Shown here: positions 6,783 through 14,304 of the stretch, one piece after another
Position numbering within the stretch: the stretch's first letter is position 1
Layout: each line of letters starts with the position of its first letter
Origin: Flavobacteriaceae bacterium
GTDB lineage: Bacteria > Bacteroidota > Bacteroidia > Flavobacteriales > Flavobacteriaceae
Direction: 5' to 3'
NCBI GenBank assembly: GCA_008081175.1
Contig: VMCW01000208.1
Location: forward strand, 1-15,465
DNA length: 15,465 bases
Notes under the pieces: generated by a model
Told to the model about the DNA's origin: nothing
The model's database searches: none
What the model saw: the letters and a program-made list of their open reading frames with translations, nothing else
Program-made: the position numbers and the translations under genes

Positions 6783-8132
6783 ATGAAAATAATTATAGCA
6801 GGAGGGGGTGAAGTAGGATTTCATCTGGCTAAGCTCCTTTCCTATGAGTCGTTGGACATTACCCTAATTGATACAGACAAAGATCGTCTCAATTATGCAG
6901 AATCCCACTTAGATATTCGTGCTATTCGAGGAGATGCTGTTTCATTGACTGTAATGGAAGAAGCTCAGGTGGCAAATTCTGATCTTTTTATCGCAGTTAC
7001 TTCAGAGGAATCAGTTAATATTACCATTTGTGCAATAGCAAAACAATTGGGAAGTAAAAGAACAATTGCACGTATTTCTAATTTTGAACTTATCAATGCT
7101 CAGGACTCCATTAGTTTTCAAAATATTGGAGTAGATGAACTCATCTCACCAGAAGAGTTGGCAGCAGAAGAAATTCAACAACTTTTGGATCAATCTGCCT
7201 TTTCAAACAGTTATGAATTTGAAGGAGGTGCGTTAACCCTTATTGGAACACGCTTGGAAAAAGAGGTACCTTTTGTGGGAAAAACGGTGAAAGAAGCAGC
7301 CTCTATCTTTCCAGACGTGCACTTTATGCCTATAGCCATCCAAAGAAAAGGAACTCAAATGACTTTGATTCCACGAGGAGACACATGTTTTGAAGAAGGA
7401 GATACCGTTTTCTTTATCACTCTTAAAGAAGGAGTAGAGGAACTCTACAAACTAACGGGAAAAACTAAGGCTTCCGTAAAAAATGTAATGATTTTAGGGG
7501 GAGGAAGAATAGGATTCAATACAGCCCGTGAGTTGTGCAAAAAAAAGTTTCACGTTACTCTTGTTGAAAAAGACAAGAAAAAAGCATTTGAAATTGCAGA
7601 TCAATTGCCCAATGCACTTGTAATTCACGGCGATGGAAGAAATGCAGAATTACTGGACGAGGAGAACCTCTCCTCTATGGATGCCTTTATCTCTGTTACT
7701 GAAAACTCAGAAACCAATATCATGAGTTGCTTGATGGCACATACCAAGAAAGTGAATAAAACCATCGCCTTAGTTGAGAATATGGATTATTTCCAGCTCT
7801 CTCATTCTATTGGTATCGACTCATTGATTAATAAAAAACTCCTTACAGCAAACACTATTTTTAGATATGTGCGTAGGGGAGAAGTGGTAGACATGACTAC
7901 ACTCAATACCCTAAATGTAGAAATCTTAGAATTTGTAGTAAACGCAAATTCTGAAGTGGCAAATTACAAGATAAAAGACATCGATTTTCCACGAACAGCC
8001 ATTATCGGAGGAGTGATTAAAGAAGGTGAGGGAATCATAGCTTTAGGAGATTACACCATACTTCCTGGAGATCGTATAGTGGTGGGTTGTTTACCAAGGT
8101 CCATCAAACGAATTGAGCGATTATTTTTGTAA
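6783..8132 (+). CDS. trkA: Trk potassium uptake regulatory subunit TrkA
   Basis: TrkA is the cytoplasmic nucleotide-binding gating ring of the Trk potassium uptake system; it binds NAD(H) and/or adenine nucleotides and controls the TrkH channel. The 449 residues hold the expected tandem arrangement RCK_N-RCK_C-RCK_N-RCK_C. The first Rossmann half has GGGEVG at 7-12 with Asp30 at the end of strand 2; the second has GGGRIG at 239-244 with Glu262 at the corresponding place. Asp30 suits NAD(H). The RCK_C parts lie at about 140-220 and 370-449. The ATG at 6783 follows a TATATTTG box. The stop TAA is followed after a single base by the trkH ATG, pointing to one operon with coupled translation and matched subunit amounts. 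Confidence 0.96.
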   Translation: MKIIIAGGGEVGFHLAKLLSYESLDITLIDTDKDRLNYAESHLDIRAIRGDAVSLTVMEEAQVANSDLFIAVTSEESVNITICAIAKQLGSKRTIARISNFELINAQDSISFQNIGVDELISPEELAAEEIQQLLDQSAFSNSYEFEGGALTLIGTRLEKEVPFVGKTVKEAASIFPDVHFMPIAIQRKGTQMTLIPRGDTCFEEGDTVFFITLKEGVEELYKLTGKTKASVKNVMILGGGRIGFNTARELCKKKFHVTLVEKDKKKAFEIADQLPNALVIHGDGRNAELLDEENLSSMDAFISVTENSETNIMSCLMAHTKKVNKTIALVENMDYFQLSHSIGIDSLINKKLLTANTIFRYVRRGEVVDMTTLNTLNVEILEFVVNANSEVANYKIKDIDFPRTAIIGGVIKEGEGIIALGDYTILPGDRIVVGCLPRSIKRIERLFL

Positions 8133-8133
8133 A

Positions 8134-9621
8134 ATGAACATACATTCATTCAATTACAAAATCGTTGTTTTTTTAATGGGTGTCTTGTTGCTTTTCAATG
8201 GAGGCTTTATGTTGCTCGCTTCATTGATCAGCTTTATTTACAAAGACGGAATAACTTTTGAACTCACGCTATCTTCTTTTGTTGTATTGTCCTTTGGTGC
8301 ATTGCTGATGCTATCCGGAAGACAATACAATAAACAAATTCAAAAGCGAGAAGGATATTTAATCGTCAGTTTGGGTTGGATACTAATGGCACTATCGGGT
8401 ACAGCACCTTATCTCTTTTCTGGAACCATAACCGACTTTTCTTCCAGTTTTTTTGAAACCATGTCTGGTTATACAACTACAGGAGCAACTATACTGCAAG
8501 ATCTTGAAGTAGTTCCAAAAGGGATTCTTTTCTGGAGAAGTACTACACACTGGATAGGTGGGATGGGTATCATTGTTCTGGCAATAGCGATTCTGCCTTT
8601 TTTAGGTATAGGAGGTATTCAGTTGTTTTCCGCTGAAGCGCCTGGCCCTGCTGGAGACAAACTACATCCTAGAATTACAGATACTGCTAAACGCTTATGG
8701 TTGATTTATGTTGCCTATACAGTAGTAGAAACTTTGATGCTTTATTTTGCGGGTATGTCTTTTTTTGACGCTTTAAACCACGCGATGAGTACCATGTCTA
8801 CCGGTGGGTTTTCCACAAAAAATGAAAGTGTAGCTTTTTGGAATGACCAGCCCTTAATTCAATACATTATTTTGCTGTTTATGTTTTTGGCGGGGACCAA
8901 TTTTGTTTTGAGTTATTTTGCTTTTACCAGAAAATTTCAAAAAATATTTAAAGACGACGAGTTTAACTTGTATGTTAAGTTCCTTCTTTTTTTCACGGTT
9001 TTGGTTGTAGGGATGCTTTTCTTTAGTGAGCAGTCAGCCAGAGCAGCTTCATTGAAAGAGTTTGAATTTTCTCTAAGAGCAGTCTTATTTCAAGTTGTTT
9101 CTGTTGTTACTACTACGGGTTTTGTTACCACAGATTTTACACAATGGACCCCTTTCATAACTGTTGTGTTTTTTGGTCTGATGTTTCTAGGGGGCTCTTC
9201 TGGTTCTACAGCTGGTGGGGTAAAGGTTGTAAGACATATGCTGATGATCAAAAGTGGATTTTTAGAGTTTAAACGCGCCTTACATCCAAATGCTATCATC
9301 CAAGCTCGATACAACGAAAAGACAGTGAGTGATGCTATTTCTTATAACATACTTGGTTTTTTTATTCTTTATATGTTAAGCTTTATTGTTGGGGCATTGG
9401 GATTCAGTAGTTTTGGAATGAATTTTGAATCCTCAGTAGGCTTGGCGGCTTCTACTTTGGGCAACGTGGGACCAGCGCTAGGGGCTTATGGTCCAAGTCA
9501 CACCTATGCTGCACTGCCTGATATGGCTCAACTTTGGGCAAGTTTTTTAATGCTTTTGGGTAGATTGGAATTGTTTACGGTTCTGATTTTGTTTACTCCC
9601 TTCTTTTGGAAAAAACATTAA
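8134..9621 (+). CDS. trkH: Trk/Ktr-family potassium channel subunit TrkH
   Basis: Integral inner-membrane potassium-translocating subunit, 495 residues. Four membrane-pore-membrane repeats are marked by their selectivity-filter segments: SGYTTTGAT at 111-119, MSTGGFST at 221-228, VTTTGFVTT at 325-333 and TLGNVGPALG at 441-450. The glycine/serine-rich GGSSGSTAGGVKVVR at 353-367 is the conserved intramembrane loop after the third filter, thought to gate ion flow. Two extra N-terminal helices, as in TrkH rather than KtrB, fit the length. The start is taken as ATG 8134, one base after the trkA stop; a TTG 21 bases upstream is in frame but lies inside trkA and is less likely. The C-terminus FFWKKH ends exactly against the rarA stop on the other strand. 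Confidence 0.96.
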   Translation: MNIHSFNYKIVVFLMGVLLLFNGGFMLLASLISFIYKDGITFELTLSSFVVLSFGALLMLSGRQYNKQIQKREGYLIVSLGWILMALSGTAPYLFSGTITDFSSSFFETMSGYTTTGATILQDLEVVPKGILFWRSTTHWIGGMGIIVLAIAILPFLGIGGIQLFSAEAPGPAGDKLHPRITDTAKRLWLIYVAYTVVETLMLYFAGMSFFDALNHAMSTMSTGGFSTKNESVAFWNDQPLIQYIILLFMFLAGTNFVLSYFAFTRKFQKIFKDDEFNLYVKFLLFFTVLVVGMLFFSEQSARAASLKEFEFSLRAVLFQVVSVVTTTGFVTTDFTQWTPFITVVFFGLMFLGGSSGSTAGGVKVVRHMLMIKSGFLEFKRALHPNAIIQARYNEKTVSDAISYNILGFFILYMLSFIVGALGFSSFGMNFESSVGLAASTLGNVGPALGAYGPSHTYAALPDMAQLWASFLMLLGRLELFTVLILFTPFFWKKH

Positions 9622-10899
9622 TTAATAATTGTATTTGTCTTTCCAACGGGATTTTAGAAAAGATCTGATCTGTTCTTCTTTTGAATTTGAACCGGGCTCG
9701 TAAAAAACAAATTCTTTGAGTTCATTTGGCAAGAATTCTTGATTAGCAAAATGATTCTCATAATCATGCGCGTATTGATATCCCTCTCCATAGCCCAATT
9801 CTTTCATCAATTTTGTAGGGGCATTTCTCAAGGGAAGGGGTACCTGTAGGTTTCCCGTATTTTTAACTTTTTCTTGTGCTAGGTTTATGGCTTTATAGGC
9901 ACTGTTGCTTTTGGGTGAGGTAGCTAAATACAAGGTGCATTCACTGAGTAAGATTCTCCCTTCTGGATATCCTACTGTTGCTACGGCTTGAAAGGTACTG
10001 TTTGCAAGTACAAGGGCTGTTGGATTTGCTATTCCTATATCTTCCGCAGCGAGTATTAAAAGACGTCGTGCAATAAACTTGATGTCCTCTCCTGCTTCAA
10101 TCATTCGTGCTAACCAATAAACTGCTGCATTGGGATCGCTACCCCGTATTGATTTTATAAAGGCAGATACTATATCGTAGTGGAACTCCCCTTTTTTATC
10201 AAAATGGACAGTAGTATTTTGTATGGTTTCAAAAACCAATGCGTTGGTCAACTTAAAGGAGTTCTCGTTTTGAGATTGTACTACAAGCTCTAGTAACGAT
10301 AGTAATTTTCTAGCATCACCTCCTGCCATTTCAACCAAGGCCTCCGTTTCATTGACTATAATGTTGCGTTTTTTTAAAACACTATCTTCTTGTAAGGCTT
10401 GAGTAAGAATTTTATTTAACTCTTCTTTTGTTAGTGGATTTAAAATATAAACTTGGCACCTAGAGAGTAGGGCATTAATGACTTCAAAACTTGGGTTTTC
10501 CGTTGTGGCACCAATGAGGGTGATGATTCCTTTTTCTACTGCATTGAGTAAGGAATCCTGTTGTGACTTACTGAAACGGTGAATTTCATCAATAAAAAGT
10601 ATTGGGTTTTTGTTACCAAACAACCCTCCTGTTTGTTCTGCTTTTTGAATGATATCACGGATTTCTTTTACACCCGCATTAATAGCAGAGAGATGATAAA
10701 AGCTACGTTCTTTTTCGAGTGCAAGAAGTTGTGCCAGTGTTGTTTTTCCTGTTCCAGGAGGTCCCCAAAAAATCAGGGAGGGAAACACACCATTTTTAAT
10801 CATTTGGGTTAAACTTCCTTTTGGCCCAACAAGATGCTCTTGACCGAAATAATCGGCAAGTCTTTTGGGTCGCATGCGTTCAGCTAAAGGAGTGTTCAT
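9622..10899 (-). CDS. rarA: Replication-associated recombination protein RarA (MgsA), AAA+ ATPase
   Basis: A 425-residue clamp-loader-like AAA+ protein of the RarA/Mgs1/WRNIP1 family, which acts at stalled or gapped replication forks with SSB and RecA. Domains in order: Walker A GPPGTGKTT at 46-54, Walker B LFIDEIHRF at 101-109, sensor 1 GATTENPSF at 130-138, the arginine-finger region ALLSRC at 143-148, sensor 2 GDARKLL at 194-200, and the MgsA C-terminal tetramerisation region containing KSIRGSDPNAAVYWLARMIE at 249-268 and RRLLILAAEDIGIA at 278-291. Length is normal. The ATG at 10899 lies 25 bases after the rlmB stop, so the two are probably co-transcribed. The stop abuts the trkH stop on the opposite strand. 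Confidence 0.97.
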   Translation of the reverse strand: MNTPLAERMRPKRLADYFGQEHLVGPKGSLTQMIKNGVFPSLIFWGPPGTGKTTLAQLLALEKERSFYHLSAINAGVKEIRDIIQKAEQTGGLFGNKNPILFIDEIHRFSKSQQDSLLNAVEKGIITLIGATTENPSFEVINALLSRCQVYILNPLTKEELNKILTQALQEDSVLKKRNIIVNETEALVEMAGGDARKLLSLLELVVQSQNENSFKLTNALVFETIQNTTVHFDKKGEFHYDIVSAFIKSIRGSDPNAAVYWLARMIEAGEDIKFIARRLLILAAEDIGIANPTALVLANSTFQAVATVGYPEGRILLSECTLYLATSPKSNSAYKAINLAQEKVKNTGNLQVPLPLRNAPTKLMKELGYGEGYQYAHDYENHFANQEFLPNELKEFVFYEPGSNSKEEQIRSFLKSRWKDKYNY

Positions 10900-10900
10900 A

Positions 10901-10925
10901 GACTAAATATACTCCTTTTTTAGTC
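10901..10925 (-). other. Small inverted repeat in the rlmB-rarA junction
   Basis: GACTAAA (10901-10907) and TTTAGTC (10919-10925) form a perfect 7-base stem around an 11-base loop, filling the gap between the rlmB stop and the rarA ATG. On the minus strand the loop contains AAGGAG, a Shine-Dalgarno-like sequence about 12 bases from the rarA ATG. It lacks a GC-rich stem and U-tract, so it is not a terminator. A role in rarA translation is possible but chance is a fair alternative. Confidence 0.25.
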
Positions 10926-11656
10926 TACGACCGTTGTCTTATAATTTCGTAAAAAAGTACACCACAAGCTACAGAAACGTTGAGAGAATCCATTTCGTTT
11001 TGCATGGGTAGTTTAGCACTGTCATCTAAAATTTTCAAAAGTCCATTTGAAATACCAGTATCTTCAGCTCCAAAAACTACTGCTAAAGGACCTTTTAGGT
11101 CTTTACTATAAAGGGTTTCCTCCGCTTTTTCAGATAGTGCTAGGGTAGGAATGTCATGCGCTTTTAATAAGTACACCACATCTTTGAGATGTTGTGTTTT
11201 AGCGATAGGAACTTTAAATGCTCCTCCTGCAGAGGTTTTGACTACGTCACCGTTTAGTGGGGCACTACCACTGCTAGATATAAATACTGCATCTACACCT
11301 ACAGCCGCTGCAGAGCGCAGTATAGCACCGAAGTTTCTTGTATCAGTGATACCGTCTAAAAGCACAAATAATGGATTTTTTTTATGCTCCAACACTTCTT
11401 CAATAAGAGGTTCCATTTCACGTGTTTGTAAAGCAGCTATTCGAGCTACAGCCCCCTGGTGGTTTTTTGAAGAGAATCGTTCCAGTCGTTCTTGAGGAAC
11501 AAAGCTAAATGAGATGTTCTCAGATCGTAGCTTGTGAAGTAATTGATCGTAGAGTTTACTTTGTACACCTTTTAACAACCAAACTTTATCAATAGGCTTT
11601 TCTGCTTGCAATGCTTCCAGTATGGCTCGAATTCCAAATATGGTAACTGTTTCCAT
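10925..11656 (-). CDS. rlmB: 23S rRNA (guanosine-2'-O)-methyltransferase RlmB
   Basis: A 243-residue SPOUT/TrmH methyltransferase; the RlmB subgroup methylates the 2'-O of G2251 (E. coli numbering) in the P-loop of 23S rRNA. The N-terminal L30e-like domain opens with TIFGIRAILEAL at about 5-16 and ends in the RlmB-typical SSKNHQGAVAR at 62-72. The catalytic domain has motif 1 DGITDTRNFGAILRSA at 101-116 (Asn108, Arg114), motif 2 GAEDTGIS at 196-203 (Glu198) and motif 3 LPMQNEMDSLNVSVACG at 216-232. Start ATG at 11656. It precedes rarA by 25 bases on the same strand. I see no good TAnnTTTG box upstream; TACTTTTA is the nearest approach. Confidence 0.93.
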   Translation of the reverse strand: METVTIFGIRAILEALQAEKPIDKVWLLKGVQSKLYDQLLHKLRSENISFSFVPQERLERFSSKNHQGAVARIAALQTREMEPLIEEVLEHKKNPLFVLLDGITDTRNFGAILRSAAAVGVDAVFISSSGSAPLNGDVVKTSAGGAFKVPIAKTQHLKDVVYLLKAHDIPTLALSEKAEETLYSKDLKGPLAVVFGAEDTGISNGLLKILDDSAKLPMQNEMDSLNVSVACGVLFYEIIRQRS

Positions 11657-11711
11657 TTCTTAAAAGTAATCCAAATTGTTTTTCTTCTCTCGAATTTCTA
11701 AAAGTATTATC

Positions 11712-11741
11712 AAAAAAAAAGGGGGCAACAGCCCCCTTTTT
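11712..11741 (-). terminator. Strong rho-independent terminator of the susCD-like operon
   Basis: On the minus strand, 17 bases after the lipoprotein stop, an 11-base perfect stem (AAAAAGGGGGC / GCCCCCTTTTT, positions 11716-11726 and 11731-11741) closes a 4-base loop and is followed by an uninterrupted run of nine T (11720-11712). The GC-rich inner stem plus T-run is a textbook terminator and separates the sus-like operon from rlmB-rarA. Confidence 0.93.
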
Positions 11742-11758
11742 AAGATTAAATATGAGTC

Positions 11759-12649
11759 TTATTGACAAATACTCAACACTTTTGTTCCTGGGGAAACACT
11801 ACCTTCACTAAAGGCTGTTTGTTCTCCAGTACCATCTAATTTAGTGTAAGTAATTGTATAACTACACTCTGATGGCCAGTCACCACTATTCCATGCAAAG
11901 CTCATGCTTGACGCCCCTTCTGGGATGATAAGTTGAGCAGTTCCTCCTGATTCATTTCCAGTAAATGGCTCTAAAAGCGCATTTCTGTCAACGTCACTCC
12001 CGTAAGGGCTAGGAATACCGTAATATGTAGTAGTTCCATCTACAGTAACTTTGATATGACTTCCTTGCCATCCGTCACCATAAGAATCAGACATGGTAAA
12101 TGTATAAATACCAGGTACTGCACTTAAAGGAATACATTTGATTACCATATTATATGCAAAGGGTGAAGCAAAGTAAGAACCTGTCATAGATCCAGTTACA
12201 TCACCAGAGCTAAAGCTACGTCCATCTGTCAAGTTTAATTGTAAACGGATGTTGATAGCGTCACCTCCCGTATAATCTGAAGAAGAAAGTCCAAGAGCAT
12301 TTGCAGATTCCGCTAGAGAAACCTTAAGATCAGTTCTTGGAAGTCCTGTTGGACCAGTAGTAAATTCTCCAGGCTGAAGCGTTTTCAATAAAGCTTCAGA
12401 TCCTCCGTTAAGAGATACATATACTTCTATGTTTTGCATTAGGCCTCCATTTTCTGCATCGTGTTCTTCGATAGTAGCAGAAAAAATCGAGTTTGCAGGA
12501 TCGTAAAAGTTGTATTCCCCACTAGAGCTTATGGTTCTAATTACAGCACCTTTTTGAATATTATCATATACAAAATCAATGGTTTTATCACCTTCTGTAC
12601 AAGAAAGAAATACTGTAACGAAACTTAATAGATATATAATTTTCTTCAT
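11759..12649 (-). CDS. Predicted surface lipoprotein with DSYGDGW motif, third gene of the sus-like operon
   Basis: A 296-residue protein that I do not recognise as a named family. The signal peptide MKKIIYLLSFVTVFLSC ends in a lipobox-like FLSC with Cys17 as lipidation site; the following TEGDKTID is acidic, resembling the lipoprotein export signal that sends Bacteroidota lipoproteins to the cell surface. The first half (about 25-160) is beta-rich without clear motifs. The second half (about 175-296) reads as one beta-sandwich-like domain beginning GIYTFTMSDSYGDGWQGSHI (180-199) and ending with SGDWPSECSYTIT (255-267); this DSYGDGW pattern recurs in secreted proteins of the phylum. Cys172, Cys262 and Cys295 could form a disulphide. 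Position 8 bases after susD suggests a SusE/SusF-like accessory that binds the substrate. Start is ATG 12649. There is no catalytic signature. Confidence 0.8.
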   Translation of the reverse strand: MKKIIYLLSFVTVFLSCTEGDKTIDFVYDNIQKGAVIRTISSSGEYNFYDPANSIFSATIEEHDAENGGLMQNIEVYVSLNGGSEALLKTLQPGEFTTGPTGLPRTDLKVSLAESANALGLSSSDYTGGDAINIRLQLNLTDGRSFSSGDVTGSMTGSYFASPFAYNMVIKCIPLSAVPGIYTFTMSDSYGDGWQGSHIKVTVDGTTTYYGIPSPYGSDVDRNALLEPFTGNESGGTAQLIIPEGASSMSFAWNSGDWPSECSYTITYTKLDGTGEQTAFSEGSVSPGTKVLSICQ

Positions 12650-12657
12650 TGTTTCTA

Positions 12658-14286
12658 TTATTTAAGGTTAGAGGGTCCGTTAGTATTCCAGAAAACACGT
12701 TCAGATTTAGAAGATCTTTGAGATGCATTCTTGTTCGTGTTTACGTAGTTAGCAGGATAAAACTGCGACAGTGGGAATTGTCCTGGATCAGGTTCAACAT
12801 TAGGTTGAAGTGTTCTGGGATATCCATTTCTTCTGTAGGAGTTGTAAGCGTCGATACCGTTTCCAGCCATTGAGATAAAATACTCAGTAGCCCACATATC
12901 TAGCTTATCCGCTAATGAACCTGCAGCATTCCAGTCTGATGTAAAAGCCGCAACATAGGCAGCCACGTCATCACTACTAAGAGCAGGACCACCTAAGTCG
13001 TCTGTCTTATTTAATGCTTGTTCTAGTGCTTTTAAAGTCTCACTTGTTGGATCTCCTCCAGTGTTTAAGGCAACCTCAGCATTCATGTAGTGCATCCAAG
13101 AGGAAAGCATCACAGGTGTTATTCCTGCTCCTCCTTCTCCTGCACCAGCAACTTGTCCACTAAAGCTTCTGTCGTCGTAAACTCCTCCTGCAGGATATAC
13201 ACCTCTTAGCGTACGAGTAAACCCATCTGGTGGGATACCGTTATCGTTTCCGTGATCTCTACCCCAGTACCCACCAGCAGGTTTGCTAGCAGCATTGGTA
13301 GGAGCACAGAAAGGCGTATCGTCTCCACGTAGTTGTGGTGGTACGTAGTATCCAGGTAATCCACATTCTAGTACTTCTTCATTTGCAGGACCATCGAAAC
13401 CAGGAGTTTCAGACACCTGTCTGTAGAAGTAATAGTTGATTCTAGGATCTGTATTTCCAGCGTGTCCATTGATCATGTTAAACATCAACCAGTTTGACAT
13501 GTACTCTCCACCACCAGTAGGTGTATAGTTTCCTCTGTAAAGAGGGTGACGTGTATCTGGTGTAGCTGGGCTTGTACCCCACTGAAACTGGAAGTCATCA
13601 CCAGGCTCACTGATGTAGTTTGAGATAGCATTGTATCCGCCAAAGTCACCTAAGTTAAGAAGTGCCTTTTTCTTGATACTGTTTGCCGCTTTGATCCACT
13701 TATCCGCTTTTCCACCGTAGAAGAAATCATTTGAAGGAATTGGTCCTCCAGCATTGAAATCTGCAATAGCGCTGTCTAAAGTTGCAATAGCAGCACTGTA
13801 AACGCTTTGTCCACCGTCTGCAATTGGATTTAATATTCCTTCAGAACCTTGAAGTGCTTCAGAGAAAGGAATGTCTCCAAAATAGTCTACCAATGTAAGG
13901 TAGATGTAAGCTTGGAATACTTTACCCATACCTTTAGCATAGGATAGACCAGCTTCTTCTGCAAGTTGATTCATCAAACGGATGTCTTCAAGCATACCTC
14001 TGTAGGCAGAAGACCAAATTCCGTTCCAGCTGTCAGGGCTATATACATTTTCGTAGTTTCTACCACTCATGTAGTTGATCCTTGTAAGCTCACCACCACG
14101 GTCTCCCATGCTGTTCACAAAAAAGGCAAAGTCTATTTGAATCGAGTTCAAGAAGAACGTCGGATCTGCCTGACTTGGACTTAGTGCGTTAGGGTTGTCT
14201 GTAAGGTCTAGTTCTAGAGTCTCACAAGAAGTCAACACCAACATAGCACTTAAACAAAGTCCTAAGATGTAATTAGTATATTTCAT
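12658..14286 (-). CDS. SusD/RagB-family nutrient-binding outer-membrane lipoprotein
   Basis: A 542-residue SusD-like protein, the surface lid that captures substrate and hands it to the SusC channel. The signal peptide has lipobox LTSC (Cys21), followed by acidic ETLELDLTDNPN; the NPN after the lipid anchor is typical of the SusD-like_2 branch. TPR-type helical elements include MGKVFQAYIYLTLVDYFGDI at 120-139 and KADKWIKAANSIKKKALLNL at 193-212. The C-terminal signature MAGNGIDAYNSYRRNGYP at 473-490 matches the xxGNGxEAWxDxRRTGYP pattern of the family. A Gly/Pro/Asp-rich stretch (about 300-390) with two cysteines (308, 327) probably forms the variable substrate-facing loops. Lies 18 bases after the susC-like gene and 8 bases before the third lipoprotein gene; one operon is likely. 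Substrate class cannot be inferred. Confidence 0.94.
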   Translation of the reverse strand: MKYTNYILGLCLSAMLVLTSCETLELDLTDNPNALSPSQADPTFFLNSIQIDFAFFVNSMGDRGGELTRINYMSGRNYENVYSPDSWNGIWSSAYRGMLEDIRLMNQLAEEAGLSYAKGMGKVFQAYIYLTLVDYFGDIPFSEALQGSEGILNPIADGGQSVYSAAIATLDSAIADFNAGGPIPSNDFFYGGKADKWIKAANSIKKKALLNLGDFGGYNAISNYISEPGDDFQFQWGTSPATPDTRHPLYRGNYTPTGGGEYMSNWLMFNMINGHAGNTDPRINYYFYRQVSETPGFDGPANEEVLECGLPGYYVPPQLRGDDTPFCAPTNAASKPAGGYWGRDHGNDNGIPPDGFTRTLRGVYPAGGVYDDRSFSGQVAGAGEGGAGITPVMLSSWMHYMNAEVALNTGGDPTSETLKALEQALNKTDDLGGPALSSDDVAAYVAAFTSDWNAAGSLADKLDMWATEYFISMAGNGIDAYNSYRRNGYPRTLQPNVEPDPGQFPLSQFYPANYVNTNKNASQRSSKSERVFWNTNGPSNLK

Positions 14287-14304
14287 GTTTTCTTAATTTA
14301 AATT

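Noticed and set aside
8113..8133. TTG start for trkH giving seven extra residues
   Set aside because: The ATG at 8134 sits one base after the trkA stop and gives the usual hydrophobic start; the extension would lie inside trkA codons.
11151..11495. Open frame of 114 codons on the plus strand
   Set aside because: It lies wholly inside rlmB in antisense, has a cysteine/serine-rich composition unlike a real protein, and has no promoter or start context of its own.
11716..11741. Use of the hairpin as a plus-strand terminator too
   Set aside because: On the plus strand only five T follow the stem and no plus-strand gene leads into it, so it serves the minus-strand operon.
12649..12873. Plus-strand frame opposite the 3' end of susD
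   Set aside because: Arginine-rich antisense shadow of a well-supported SusD reading frame.
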